From Psococerastis gibbosa (lineage: Eukaryota > Arthropoda > Insecta > Psocodea > Psocidae), in assembly GCA_963971405.1 (NCBI GenBank), contig OZ020489.1, positions 22,532,290-22,596,289 on the forward strand: a DNA stretch of 64,000 nucleotides, in the 5' to 3' direction. A model generated the notes under the pieces. That model did no database searches. It saw only the letters and a list, made by a program, of their open reading frames with translations, and was not told the origin of the DNA. Position 1 is the first letter of the stretch. Each line of letters begins with the position of its first letter. The translations under genes and the position numbers were made by a program. This document shows positions 12,101 through 24,700 of the stretch, in pieces.

Positions 12101-15100
12101 TTGGTGCAAACCGCATTAATTATGTAGGCTATGCATACCAACCGTGGCGAACAAAACTCGAAAAATGGCTATGCCAGAATGTATGCTTCAGCAGTGGCAT
12201 GAACTGCCCACTACTATTCCATTTTATTCTTTCATTTCCCACAGTGTTTCTGCACTTTGGACATTAATTAATTTTTAGTCGCTTTTTAAATTCTGTTATA
12301 CTGTAGTAAAGAGTGTACATCTCGTAGGAAATACGTAGGCTACCCCAAAATCCGTTGTTTTTACAGACTTCTGATTTTTCATTTAATTAACAAAGCTAGA
12401 TATTAAAGATTTGGCTAATTTAGGTTGCATAATATTATTATTATTATTTTTTTTAAATTTCTGGTACCGTAGCTTTTTCATAAAAATTATTGAGGGCTAA
12501 AATTTCAAGTAAAAAATATAGGTACCATGAAAAAGCTACAAAACCAAAAGTTAATAATACTCTGAACCTAAATAAAATGATACCTTTATTATATGATGCA
12601 TAAAGTTGGCTTCTGCAACTTAAATTAACCAATATTATTTTTATTAATTTGCTTAGTTAATTTAAAAATAATAAGAATCATTAAATTTCCGGCTACACAT
12701 TTTAAATTTTAACTAAAAATGAATGTTCTTGTAATTTCCATTACAGATGAAGAAAATGGAGGTCCTGGAATGAATCAATTTGTAGAATCGGACCAGTTCA
12801 AGGATTTGAACGTAGTATTTGCACTCGATGAAGGGCAGGCTAGCCCTGATGCTACACTTGACGTATACTATGGCCAGAAAGCGATTTGGCGTAAGTTAAT
12901 AATGTAATATTATCAGTGAACTTAATTGAAATGAAAAATACTAGGAATATGTACGCCAGAGAAATGCACGCATGCATGTGACTGTGTGGGGGAGAGCGAA
13001 CTATTGTATTTTTTTCGGATTTCTTACACGTTTCTAGAGGTTACTTTCCACGTAACGGGCACTGGAGGGCATGGCTCTTTGGATCTTCGTAATACTGCTG
13101 AAGAGAAACTACGGCGACTTCTGGACCAGATCATGGATTATCGGCAGAGTCAAATAGACAAGATCGATGCTGACCCTAATCTGACGGTTGCAGACCTTAC
13201 TTTTATCAACTTAAGTCAAGTCCAGGTACATAAAATACTTTAACTGACTTTAACGATGCCTTATTCCTCCCACGTTGTTGGTGCAACGGATCTCACAGTC
13301 CAGGTGTTCCAGGTGTGCGACTTTTGCTTCTAAAAACATCCTTGGTCGTTCTTGTGGCCCTGTGCCTTCTACCGAATAGTCACTCACATGTCCGTGTACT
13401 TGTGCGAGTCTCTACGCGCCATGCGATCGGAGATGTGTCGTAACTCAGCACATGTATTAATTTACTCATTGAGGCGACTGATCAGGTCAATCAGATACAT
13501 TCATTAAATTGTTCGTATGTGATTAATCTAATTATTAACTATAAAAAAATGTTGCGCCATCTTCTCTCCTATTCATGCGGGCTCACCATGCTAACCTGCA
13601 TTCTCTTGACTTTTTTATCGATAGGACAACCTCGCAGGTAACTTTGTTCCTCCTCCGCTATTGTTTACCCGAGGGAGTAGAACAAGTACCGTAAATTATT
13701 TATCCTTACCGTCTTTGTAGACAATACACAGACTATTATAAGTACGGTCATACCATAGTGTAGAGATTTTTTCGAGACTGGTGTATTATTATAATGTTGT
13801 CCCTTATTGCTAATGGGTACCATGCCGAATTAACAAATCGTTTTTATTTTCCTATTTTTAGGGTGGTACTGAGCCTAACGTTGTACCTTCATTGATTTCC
13901 GCCACATTTGACATTCGAGTGGCCGTGGATGAAGACCAAGATAAGTTCACTGCTCTGCTGAAGGAATGGGCCGCCAAAGCAGGAGATGGTATTGACATTG
14001 AATATCTCGAGAAGGACCCTGTTTCTCCTGCTACCCCTTTGGACGAATCAAACCCATTCTGGACTGCAATGAAACAGGTTTTCGATAGCATGTAAGTGTC
14101 ACTCACTGTCAGTCTTGTTGCTTTTTAGGGACAACCCTTTCACATTTTATTTTTTAGCTATTCTCTTTATCGTCATCACCATCAATATAATAAAACACGT
14201 AAATCTCCTCCACTTCCTCCTTCCTGCCTCTTCACTTCACATTATTCAAGACTTCCTCTAATACCAGTCTCACTCTTCTGAGATTGTCCTCGCTAGTTTA
14301 TGTGTTTCTTCATTGGTCTTCTTCCTCCAGTTTCCTCGTGCATCTGCTGTTATCCATTCGCTTAACTTCTCCGAAACATTGCAGTCTCCTACTCGCTATC
14401 TTGAATAGCTATAGCACTTCATAAAAATAATGTTTGTGTTGTAATAATATACTTCATACAATACGTATAGTTGCATGCATTGTATTTCCACAATGAAAAG
14501 TAAGTTGAAAATGGGATGAAATTAATGTTTTTCTAACATTAACCTGAAGCTTCATTTTCTTATGCAGGGTGTCCCAGGCAACCCGAACACACCATGTATC
14601 TCGGATGTTATGTTGGAATTTGGATATACAGTAATAAACTGTAACAAAGTCGGGGTTAAACTATGTTTTGGTAGCATTAGATATTTTTTTTGGTTGGTGG
14701 GAAAGGATGGTTTCTGGGGTGGCATAGTAGGTATCTCCGAATTTAATTTTCGAATATAAATAAAGGCCCTTTTCACAAGCTTTCACTTGGTGTAAAAAAG
14801 TGGAGCCTAACCTTAAATGTTCAGGTATAATTAATGCGAACTTGTGAGGCGGTTATTGAGATGCTCCGCTATGGTAAAAATACCCCAACCATATAGCGAA
14901 GTAAACAAATTAATAAGGACTTGTGTAATTGAACAAAGAGAATTCCCTCCGAGGAATAATATTAATAATAATAAGTAAAGCAAAGTAAAAATAAATTTAT
15001 TTCCTTCAAAACAAAACAGTTTTAAAATAATTTAAAAGGTTTATCTGTAGGAGGGGACCCTTTAGGACGAGCCTGTGCTGGGCCCTCTTTACTATAGCTA

Positions 15101-16176
15101 ATAGCTGAACCTAAAACTAACACTAGAAACTGGAAAAAAAATAGTGTAGTAGAAATACTCTGTGGGGGCACAATATGCCAATATAAGAGTTAAGTGCACA
15201 TGATACGCTGGTACTTACCTCAATAAAAAAAATATACATACATGTACATATAATCAATCAATTTTGTATGATTTTTTCCCCAGAGACCAAAAAGTCATCA
15301 CCAGTATCCTTCCAGGTGCAACTGACGGAAGATTTCTCATGAGGGTGAGTATTTTTTTTTACCAGAGATAGAAAGAAAACTATAGGGTAGATTGAAAGTT
15401 TGTCACATAAGAAAATATGGAACGTCACCATTGTATCATGCGAAAATCAGTCAGTTTCTATTTTTTACTTTCTTCACTACGTGAGCTTTAATGATTTGGT
15501 CTAGCCTTGTTGAAAAAGACTACTTTATACACAATATAATCGGGTTATTTTTACTTTTTAAACCTGTCATTTCTTCATGATCTTCACAATACGGTACGTG
15601 AAATTTTATTCTTTTAGTTTCCGTTAAGTTCATTAAATAATTGCAACACCAGAAATTAGAAATACCCTATGGAATGGTGTAAAATATACCAAATCTTTAC
15701 ACCTTATGTAGTAAATAAAATATAAAATAACAACCGATTAATCCAAAGGTGACCAATTTCTACGTTCCACGTCCTCTTAAGCTACAGATTATGCATGCAA
15801 GCAGAGCAAGACAGTTGAAAAATTTCTGAGTTTTTCAATTTTGTTTGAATTGATGACTTAAAAAAACGTAGGTTAATGCAAAGCTGCAGTTAGGCAGTTA
15901 GAAAATTTCTTGAGTTTTCTGGGGATAGATCAGATTATGCATAAAGGCGAATACGTTGTCAGGCTTAGCTTTGTTTAATTTCTGTTATTATTTATTTATT
16001 TTATTTTTGTTATTTCTTTACAGAAAGGTATTCGGGTTCTTTCCTTTTCGCCTATGAACAACACACCTCGCCTATTACATGCGAACGACGAGTTTTTAAA
16101 CAAAGACGTCTTCTTGAGGGGCATCGACATCTTCACCCAAATTATTCCCGCCATTGCCAACGTCCAATCTGATTAA
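9188..16176 (+). CDS. Aminoacylase-1-like protein, copy B (N-terminus altered)
   Basis: M20A metallopeptidases of this family hydrolyse N-acyl-L-amino acids in the cytosol. Coding exons are 9188-9320, 11042-11211, 11834-12005, 12747-12890, 13038-13225, 13862-14091, 15284-15344 and 16024-16176. All have GT/AG borders, and phases match copy C. Exons 2-8 are open and keep the catalytic set: NSHMD, GSQD, DEE (general base and ligand), LDEG, GGHGS, FDIR and the last-exon LLHANDE. The ancestral start codon is lost. Homology with copy C begins inside an open frame starting at ATG 9188, which adds the hydrophobic stretch MKYFRSVLCLLIAI and gives 416 aa in all. The region homologous to exon 1 is degenerate (DLARPIKNYLSHPKIPSAQS). 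The gene could therefore be a new secreted variant or an early pseudogene. Confidence 0.78.
9421..9510 (+). pseudogene. Extra copy of aminoacylase exon 1 (second of four) in intron 1 of copy B
   Basis: The sequence is strongly similar to exon 1 of copy C (GCAGATGATCTGG, then GACATACCTTCGAATACCAT and TCGGTTCAGCC). It has no in-frame ATG, has a stop near its end and a disturbed donor. It is followed by the same intron-like GTAAGTTTATTAATTTTTATGC tract seen after the neighbouring copies, so exon plus flanking intron were duplicated together. Confidence 0.7.
9650..10310 (+). repeat. Interspersed repeat family R, copy 1
   Basis: About 650 bp of non-coding repeat. It shares ordered blocks with 27770-28690, 57120-57545 (-), 47845-48575 (-) and 62725-63345. 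Diagnostic blocks are CCCCAG(A/T)...CAAACTATC(A/T)AGGGG, a GAATTTAAA(G/A)(A)AAAT(C/A)GTYGGAGC block, and an end with AAGCTTTCCTT-like DNA, then ATAAATAGGAAAGCAA. No open frame or terminal inverted repeat was found. The class is unknown. Confidence 0.7.
10331..10388 (+). pseudogene. Truncated copy of aminoacylase exon 1 (third of four)
   Basis: Contains ACGCAGATGATCTGGCAACT and AAAATTACCGGGC, then jumps to GTGGATTACCTACAG, so the centre of the exon is deleted. It lies between repeat copy 9650-10310 and the fourth exon copy. Confidence 0.6.
10477..10563 (+). pseudogene. Best-preserved extra copy of aminoacylase exon 1 (fourth of four)
   Basis: The frame reads SDDLAIEKFRTYLQIPSVQP and ends in phase 1 before a GTAAGTTTC donor, exactly as exon 1 of copy C does. 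The position of the start codon holds TTG instead of ATG, and the upstream frame meets a stop. As an internal or non-initiating exon it could still splice in frame to exon 2 at 11042, but it supplies no start. Confidence 0.65.
12311..12702. mobile_element. TTAA-type foldback MITE, copy 2
   Basis: A diverged relative of 8296-8675: it starts GAGTGTACAT, keeps the ATTTAATTAAC..AAAGCTA and ATTAAAGATTTGGCT blocks, and its right arm holds ATGATGCATAAAGT and ATTAAATTTCCGGCT before TTAA. It lies in intron 3 of aminoacylase copy B, just upstream of the fourth exon. Confidence 0.6.
13385..13515 (+). repeat. Short interspersed repeat family S, copy 1
   Basis: Shares TTGTGCGAGTCTYTACRCGCC, AGGCGACTGA and GGTCAATC(A/G)GATACATTC with 48735-48872 and, on the minus strand, 47158-47285. 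The other copies contain TGGCCAGGTGG, which resembles a pol III box A, so a SINE is possible. It lies in intron 5 of copy B. Confidence 0.5.
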
Positions 16177-16959
16177 TAAACCGTGGGGTTTGTGTTCAAT
16201 AATTTTAAAATAAATGTGGTTGATTTTTTTTTAAATATTATTTTTGTACCAAATTGAACGGGAACACTCCCTAGAAGTTTTTTGCCGCTCGTCTGTAACA
16301 ACTGTACCTAGTATATCAAACTAATTTAGCTATTCTCTAGCTGCCCCGGATTTTTGAAAGTCCTTAAAAGTCCTAATTTTCGCCAAAGAGACAAGTTAAT
16401 TAATTAAAAAATATAAAGTAAATTTAGACTAGACAGTTTATCTGATTCAGATGACGACTGAGTACACTTTATTTTTACTGTCACCCTTGGAATACCGGAA
16501 GGTATTTTCAGGATAGGATTAAAGAGCACAAAAGGGGGGAATATACATGTACAAGTCTGAAACTGCTTCCGCTCTGACCCAACACACAAACAGAACAGGC
16601 CATCCATCCTTGTAATTTCAATGATGTTAAAATCTTACACCTGGGTGTTAAGGGAAAATTTCTGGACTCTATAGGTGATAAAAATTTTAAAAACTGAACT
16701 CAGGGAAAAACGTTTTAAACGATGTAACTTTTAAGACACCACTATAGTGGAGCTCGCCACCAATTTTCTAATACAGTACCTCCAACATAAATATCTCGAT
16801 TCGTTTTAATTACAGTAGCCTACTTGTTAATGGTAGGTTGTGATGTTTTGTGTCTGAAGCCTATGATGGCCTATTGCCGAAACCGGTCGCTTCATATGTA
16901 TACATATATACTGTATATTTAGTACCGTAATACTTGACAACCACATTGTCATAAGAGGT
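16177..16959. other. 3' flank of aminoacylase copy B, nothing else recognised
   Basis: An A/T-rich 3' flank with AATAATTTTAAAATAAATG shortly after the stop, a plausible polyadenylation region. No further gene or repeat was recognised. Confidence 0.35.
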
Positions 16960-17130
16960 CAAAATAGTAATGCACCGGGAGGTACAAGGAAGAAGGCCAC
17001 CAGGGAGGCCGAAAGTTATACTCGGAAGAAAGACCGCCGGAGATATGAGAAGTTTGGGGCTCTCAACCGAGGAGGCACACAACAGGACTGTGTGGAAACG
17101 CTGCTGTCGTGCCGCCGACCCTCCATGAGG
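16960..17130 (+). mobile_element. LINE C-terminal fragment
   Basis: The frame from ATG 16972 reads GRRPPGRPKV, then TAGDMRSLGL and RTVWKRCCRAADPP before a stop. This is the Pro/Arg-rich RPPGRP...DM...A..R..W block found at the end of many arthropod LINE reverse-transcriptase proteins. Only about 50 codons survive; there is no RT core. Confidence 0.6.
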
Positions 17131-17279
17131 AAAAGGCGCAGTACAAGCACGTATTTAGTAATACTTACAATATAGGCTATAAATATACAATAGCAGCCGG
17201 ATTCACTGCAATGCAATGCGTTGAAGGCTTTACGTAGTTAATATCATGACTGGTTCATTTTGGCATAATTAGAGCCCGT

Positions 17280-17690
17280 TTAAGCTAAGGCTCAGCGGCG
17301 GCGCATCACGGCGTTGCCACATTTTTCTGGTCCAGGCCGGGTCAGACCTTGCGGTTAGACATTGAATTGATAACCTCGGCATACGAATAGTGGGCCAGGA
17401 TTGTTTTCTTAAGATCCCTATATCTTTCTCTTGCCGGCTTGCGGCTTACCTCTTGACCACAATCCAGAAGCATGGCATACCGTCGTCCGTTGTCTATCGA
17501 ATCCAACCTCATCCGGTCTACATATTGATAACGATATCCGTGAGTTGCTCGGCTGTATATTGACCACATTTAATATCACATTGTCGCAGTTCCTTCGTTC
17601 CCGAACTGTCCTGCTAGGCGGATTATTAAGAAAGGCCTGCAAACAAAAATTGGTAAGTTTGTTAAATAAGAGAAAAAAATAATCATAGCC
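17280..17690 (+). repeat. Interspersed repeat, unsplit copy
   Basis: This copy matches the interrupted repeat at 2986-3305 plus about 7220-7255 and shows the state without the LTR element: CCTGCAAACAAAAATTGGTA is continuous here. Class unknown. Confidence 0.6.
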
Positions 17691-17694
17691 CCAG

Positions 17695-18078
17695 ATGAAG
17701 TGCCTAAGACGGATTGCTGATCGAATAAGTTGCGACCGAATCCGAAATGACCACATCAGACTAGAACTACAAGTGGATTCCATAGAGAGAAGAATGGAGA
17801 ACAAGCAGCTGCAATGGCTTGGCCACGTCCAAAGGATGGATGAGAATAGGACCTTCCGGAGGTTGACGCGGAAGCAAGGCCAGAAGGTATAGAAGACCCA
17901 TCGGCAGACTGAGGACAACCCTCGAGGAAGGTGTCCTCCTGGGAGCAAGAGGAAAAACAATGGCCGAATTGAAGAGACGTTGGCGACCGACCGGGTGGAG
18001 TATATACGCAGTGCTAAGAGACAATTTCAAAATGATTTGTGGACTTGTGTTACTGATTCGTTTACGGTGGATACGTTT
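17695..18078 (+). mobile_element. LINE C-terminal fragment
   Basis: The frame reads CLRRIADRISCDRIRNDHIR, then LQWLGHVQRMDENR, the usual tail region of arthropod endonuclease-reverse transcriptases (RRDRIRN..I, L.WLGH..RM). After a stop, other frames continue with tail-like residues (GARGKTMAELKRRW). The fragment is 5'-truncated and broken. Confidence 0.6.
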
Positions 18079-18088
18079 TAATGTTTAA

Positions 18089-18397
18089 AGCTGGCCATTC
18101 ACGAGGGCTCCAAACGGACTCGCGCCAAGTCAAATGGCGCGTCCTGTTCCATTTGGCGTTAGCGCCATTTAGAGAGGTCATCACGACTACGCTGAACCAG
18201 TCGCTCCAAATCTTTCAAATTGTACAGTGTAAAAGTACCTCTTCCATATCGTCACACTGTACAATTTGAAAGATTTGGAGCGACTGGTTCAGCGTAGTCG
18301 TGATGACCCCTCTAAATGGCGCGCTAACGCCAAATGGAACAGGACGCGCCTTTTGGCTTGGCGCGAGTCAGTTTGGAGCCCACGTGAATGTCCAGCT
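18089..18397. mobile_element. Long near-perfect foldback element
   Basis: 309 bp, with arms of about 140 bp that pair almost perfectly around a loop near 18230-18256. Ends are AGCTGGCCATTCACG and CGTGAATGTCCAGCT, flanked by TAA on both sides (18086-18088, 18398-18400). There is no coding sequence. The TWA duplication fits a PIF/Harbinger-type transposase, but the sequence differs from the other foldback family here. It lies about 370 bp upstream of the start codon of aminoacylase copy C. Confidence 0.75.
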
Positions 18398-18765
18398 TAA
18401 TAAATTTAATTAGCTAATCATAAGAAACTTAATGTACCCTACTGTAAGTGACTTATGTGCAGTATTATATACCGCATTGTAAGGACTTCTACAAAAATAT
18501 AAATTCTTAGGTACTACGTGACGGCTACAGTAAAATATTTTTTTATCTACGACTTGGCCTATGTTTCTTTTTTATTTGCAGAGTTGGCCGTCAATTATTA
18601 CAAAATTATCGGATTTTGAAGTCAACGCCAACTTATAATTTGAGAAAGTATCAGAAGACAATTCATAGGCTTATTAACTGATAGCCTATTGTATTATAGG
18701 TTAAAAGCATTAAAATAAAATGAAATAGGCTACTTTAGTAGTGTTTAATGTTTGCAGATTAAACC

Positions 18766-21700
18766 ATGGGAACCAATGCAGATGATCTGGCAATTGAAAA
18801 TTTTCGGACGTACCTTAGGATTCCATCAGTTCAGCCGGATGTCGATTACAGTTAGTTTTTATCCTACTGTATAGTATATTAAGCTAAAACTAGTCTGTTG
18901 CATGTTTACATTTTCGGATTACACAATAGCCTAATTTTGTTTAGCCAAAAATAAAATACCGTACTAAGCAAGGCTATATCAGTCAAAATATGGGGTAAAC
19001 TGCTAAAATTCACTCTGAATATTTTATTCTGTCCATAGGGTAGGTAAGAGTAAGAATATTTTATTTGCAAAAAACTACACTTATACAATACCATTAGTTA
19101 TCCCTGCCCTAAGTTCCTCAATAGGGCTTGTGTTACCGTAACTAATAATTAATGGAGATCAAAGAAAAATATAAACCCATTATTTTTTTTTAGCTGGCTG
19201 TATTGAATTTCTGATGAGGCAAGCAGAGGAAATTGGTTTGGAATATGTAATCTACGAATTCACACCTGAAAAGCCATTGATCATGATGACCTTGAAAGGA
19301 ACTGATCCTTCGCTTGGTAGCATCGTTCTCAACTCACACATGGATGTTGTCACTGTTTCCGATGTAAGTTGCCGCCGACAGCCATTGAGGGGCCCAGTGC
19401 AAGCAGTGGCGGCGCTAGAAATTTTAAGACGGGGGGCCATGAGGGGGCATGACATCTGTCTGGGGGGGCCAATGAAAACACAAAACATTTTTCATTGGGA
19501 GTAAGTATATACCGTTCAATAATTCTGCAATTTAACACCATGTAAAATATCTCAAAAGGGGGGGGGGGGCCGGAGAAACGGTTGGGCAGGCCCCCTCGGG
19601 CACCCCCGTAGCGCCGCCACTGAGTGCAAGTGATTCCCGGGCCCTACCCAATGACTACCTACCAACAGTAGTTAGATTGGGTAGGCCTACTGCTGCTTTC
19701 AGGGACAGATCTTGAATTTCTACTAGCGGAGGGCGCAAACAGGCAAAATTGAAAATGGGGTCCCTCTCCCTCAAGCAGTTGATGTAAAATTAGAAAATAG
19801 CCTAGTATCGAAGTTGTTTGGCATTTAACGATTTAACAGATTTCCAAATATTTTGCAAACAAGAAATTGTGTATTTTTGACAAATTGAATAATTGAATAA
19901 TTTGTTCCACAAAAATAAGTAACTTAGTCAGAGGAAAAATTAATTAATTTACAATCTTTCACATGAAATATAAATTTTCTCACAATTTACACCTACTGTA
20001 TACCATACTGAATTTTACTTGGTGAAACAGTGCTGCAGTACAAATAATCATGAGAGTAGGCTTGCATAGTTTGATCTGGAATGCAGCTGACATTATGATA
20101 TTACTTAGGCTGACTGGCATCATGACCCTTTCGGAGCGGAAATGGACGAAGACGGCAATATTTACGGGCGAGGCTCTCAAGATACTAAACAACTTGGAAT
20201 TCAGTACCTAGAAGCAATCAGAAGACTTCTTAATCAAGAAAGAAAGTTCTTGAGGGATATACATATCACGTTTGTGCCAGGTAGAACATAACCTGCTAAT
20301 TTTATGAACAAATCCTATGTATGTACAGTACAGTATGTATTTTATTGCGTACCATGCGGCATAGTTATTATAACATTAAATTTAGTACGGTATTGGCTAT
20401 GCCACAGCTTCATCAGCAGCCTGATCGAGGCGATTATAATACCGGGGTTAAATAAATACCCTAGGATTATAACTGTAAACAAACAAATTTTGAATAGCAC
20501 TTTCCATTATAAAATTATCTTGTTTACATTTTTATTACCAGGGGATTAAATAAATACCTACCGGCATTATAATCGCCTCGATCAGGCTGCAGCAGCCTCA
20601 GATCATGGCGATTTGGGATTTATTATAATACCGGGGTTTATTCAATTGTTTTAAACAAATGAGTGCAAAATGCGCGATGAATTCAAATTTATAAATTAAT
20701 CCTCGGCTATATTTTTGGTGAGTTTAGGCGGGGTTTCAACATACGTCAATGGTCAATGAGAAATATGGTTTTGACGTGGTAGCAGAATTTTTAGTATGTC
20801 TTTAATGTCTGCTAAAACGTCAATTTCACATTTCTCATTGACCATTGACGTATGTGGAAACCCCGCCTAACAATTTTTTCTCCCTTAGATGTAGACACAT
20901 TAATTAAAATTCGTATTATATTTCAAAATTCTACCGGTACATTTTAATGCTTATTAGTATTCCTTATATTATTAAACAAGGCAACTATTCTCTTGTATTC
21001 TCATAATTCATTAATTTGAATTTCCCGCGCATATTTTAACACGGTCTCGTGACACTTTACTACTGCGGACAGGCGTAAAGTTTTAGAATGATGGCGGGGG
21101 CAAATCTAACTAGACCTTATGACGTCATCAGGCAGGATAAGGAAAAATTGAAAATATAAGAGCAAAATAGTAGGGTTTTACGCATTTTAATAGTAGTAAA
21201 GTATAGCTGTACATTTTACAAAGCTAAAAAAGGAATGTCTATATTCATATTGCTGCAAAGGGGACCATGAAGTATGAACCACCTCTTAAAATACTCAAGG
21301 CGGGGGGGGGGGGGGGGGCAAGTTGGACCGTGCCCCCCCCCCCCCCCCCCAACTTCCTGACTGCGGCATAGAAAAATAACACGCGGCATTATAATAATCC
21401 CAAATCGCCATGATCGGGCTGCAGTTGCATGAACTGTCCATTACTTTTCCATTTTGTTGTTTCATTTCCCACTGTAGTCTGTAGTCATATCCTTTACAAA
21501 ATAACTAATTTTAGTCGGTAACAGTTGCCAATTTAAAATTCTTCGTGGCAATGAAAGTTATTATGCCTCCCATTTCAGATGAAGAAGATGGTGATGCTGG
21601 AATGGGACATTTTGTAGAATCGGACCAGTTCAAGGCTTTAAACGTAGTATTTACACTCGATGAAGGGGAGGCCAACCCTGGACCTGAATATGAGGTGTAC

Positions 21701-24700
21701 TTTGGAGAAAAATCGATTTGGCGTAAGTTAATAATGATAATAATATAATATAGGTACGTCTTGTATTTACGGGGCGAGACTTATGATTAGAAAGTCTTTT
21801 ACTTTCTAACCCACGTCCAAAAAACAATACAAAAATCCAAAATACATAGGCAACCAACAAAATACGATTAACTTAAGCAATCTTAGTTTAAATGTCTTCG
21901 TAAGAATACATGAAAAAATTATTTTAAACGTGGTTACAAAAGGACATAAATATACATTTAGATATAAATCGTACTCTGACACTGTTCTGTTCCTAGCAAT
22001 TTTTTCAGTACGGCAACTGACTTTTGAACCCACGAACCTTTGACCTAATTTTTAATAATCTTTTGAATAAAGGCATAATACAATGCTAAGAGGTAACACT
22101 AATTTTGAATTTAGAGAGCTGAATTAATTTGTCTGCTATCAACATATATAATAACAGAGAGAAAATGGTATTATATTTTTGATTAATTGTGAGTTTTAAA
22201 TTGAATGCATTTGCTAATTTTACGATGGAGAGTTAGGTAGGCCTAGGCCTACTTTTTATAAATTTTTATAAATAATAAAAATTAAAATTTAGAAATGAAA
22301 CCCACATCGCTAAGTAAATATTTTGTACTTGTTGTAATACTGAGACACTGCCTGTGAAATGATGGCATATAGCCCTAACTCCGCTAGGTTGGCTTGGTAA
22401 TCGAACAAAAAGACAGTATTTATTTATTTGTGAATGGGATTGTGTGAGAGAGAACTATAGTAGGGTTTGATTTCGATTTTCACAGATTTATTACTTGTTT
22501 TTAGAGGTTATTTTCCACGTTAGGGGCACTGAAGGGCATGGCTCTTTGGATCTTCGAAATACTGCAGGAGAAAAAATGCGACGACTTCTGGACCAGATCA
22601 TGGATTATCGGCAGAGTCAACTTGACAAGATCGATGCTGACCCTAAGCTGACGGTCGGAGGACTTACTTTTATCAACTTTACTCAAGTCCAGGTAGCCAA
22701 CATACTTTAGTTACGCCTTATTCCTCCCACGGGGTCGGCGGGCCGGATCTTCACATTACAGGTTTTCCTTTTTTGCAACTTCTGGTACTAGGCCATGGGT
22801 CCTGAGGTCTGATGTCCTCCCTCGTTTTTGTTTCTAAGGGCATCCTTGTTCGTAACTGTGGGCTTACTCCCTCCACTGAATAGTCACATGTTGCAGCAGG
22901 TGGCCATCGACACTCCCCCCTTCAAGTGGCATGGTGATGCTAACCTCCTGATAAAGGCAACGCAAAATGAAGGAAGAAATTGCTCTTGGAGCTCACACAA
23001 TGTCGTGCAAACCTATGTAGCTGGGGGCTAGCAAAGGACTCGATCTCTGAATGTGGGCAACTGCTAGATGGCAACCGCCTTCTCTTCGACTCGAGGCTTA
23101 ATAATAATAATAATAATAACAATTCTTTATTTCCAACAAATACAATAATTAGACAAAATACAATTAGGGCTCCCATGCCTTCATAGAGGCGTGCGGGATA
23201 CACCCTACAGAGTACAGTTTAAACATTATTCATTTTATTACAATCATGATATAATACTAGTATTAGTTACATTGCCATTATTGTTTTATATATATATCAA
23301 TGTAACCTTTTATGCTCGTATTTGGCCTTGCGAACTTATTGTAACTACTAATGAATTCGTTATAGTAGTAATATGATTTGTACAAGAATGATGCTGTTAT
23401 ATGAGCCTTTGTAAATTTGGGTAATATGAGACATCCGTTGATATGCATTCTCGTTGGAATATTCCTTGTCTGTGGTACCAAGGCTGGTAAGATATGGCAT
23501 ATAAATAACTGTAGTATAACTTTCCTGTAAAGTAAAGCTACTGGAAGTATATTTAGAGACTTATAAAGTGGTAGCGTATGTTGCAGTCTATGGCTTTTCG
23601 ATATAGATCTAACTGCAAATTTTTGACTTATATAAAGGTCTGAGCCAGACCTGTGGTGCAGACCCCCACAGAGTCATACCATACTGTAACAGAATAAACT
23701 TCTTTAATATATAAAAGATTCCACTTATGGCTCTCAGCCTTTTGTGTAGCATATTCAAATGAACATTCCAAGATAAATGCGTATCAAAGTACAACCCCAG
23801 ATATTTGACACTTGTAACAGGAAGAATGTTCCTATAATGGTTTTTTATTATTATTTTTTTTAATTAATTGGGGTACAGGTGTTACCTGTGTGCACTTAAG
23901 CTCCTATTATGGTTACACACGTTAGGATTATTGCATAAAGAACCTAGATGAATTCTTATAGGAGAGTCTTTATAAGGGTTGTTATTGGATGTTCTATTAT
24001 ACGTATATTCTATAATATTAGTTTTCGAAAAGTTTGGTATTAATTTGTGATCATGAATCCATTGCATAAATTGAGTAATAGCTTTCGTTAATTTTCTATA
24101 AAGAAGATGATAGTTTTCGGATAAGCAAATGATAGCCGCATCATCAGCAAACATCATAATAGTGCATTCAAGTGATAAGTTGCATGCTTCATTTATAAAA
24201 ATTAAAAAAATCAACGGAGCAAGTCCTGAACCCTGCAAAATTCCGTGGTCTAAAGGCAATGATTCACTAATTATTTCTTATCTTTGTACATTGCGTTCTA
24301 TTATGAAAGTAAGACTCGAACCGGTGCAGCAGTGGACCGGATATACCGATTTTTTTAAGTTTTTGTAGCACGATACGTCTATTTATGACGTCAAAACATT
24401 TTCTTAAGTCAATATGGCACGCTGCTACTTTTTTATTACTATCGAGGCCTTCCATGATTTTGGTATAATTCCTTAATGCTAATTCAGTACTTATTTCTGG
24501 CCTGAATCCATACTGGTTAGGAGACAGATATTTGATTATTTCGAGGTATTTTAGTAAGATAATTCCAGCAACTTTCCAAGAGAACAATTTAAATAAATTG
24601 GCCTATAGTTTTCTGCTAATTCAGGATTTCCATCTTTGTATATAGGGATAACTATACTTTCCTTTAAGTGTTTTGGATAGACGCCAGAACTAAAAGATAA

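Noticed and set aside
15410-15790. Third copy of the TTAA foldback family
   Set aside because: The right end resembles the family (CGTTCCACGTCCTC then TTAA) and a similar end occurs at 51085-51105, but the left end and arms could not be matched well enough.
21295-21360. Long G and C homopolymer runs that could be a quadruplex regulatory site
   Set aside because: They are paired runs inside a MITE-like insert in a TIR element; similar runs occur in other hAT-like MITEs here, so they are element parts.
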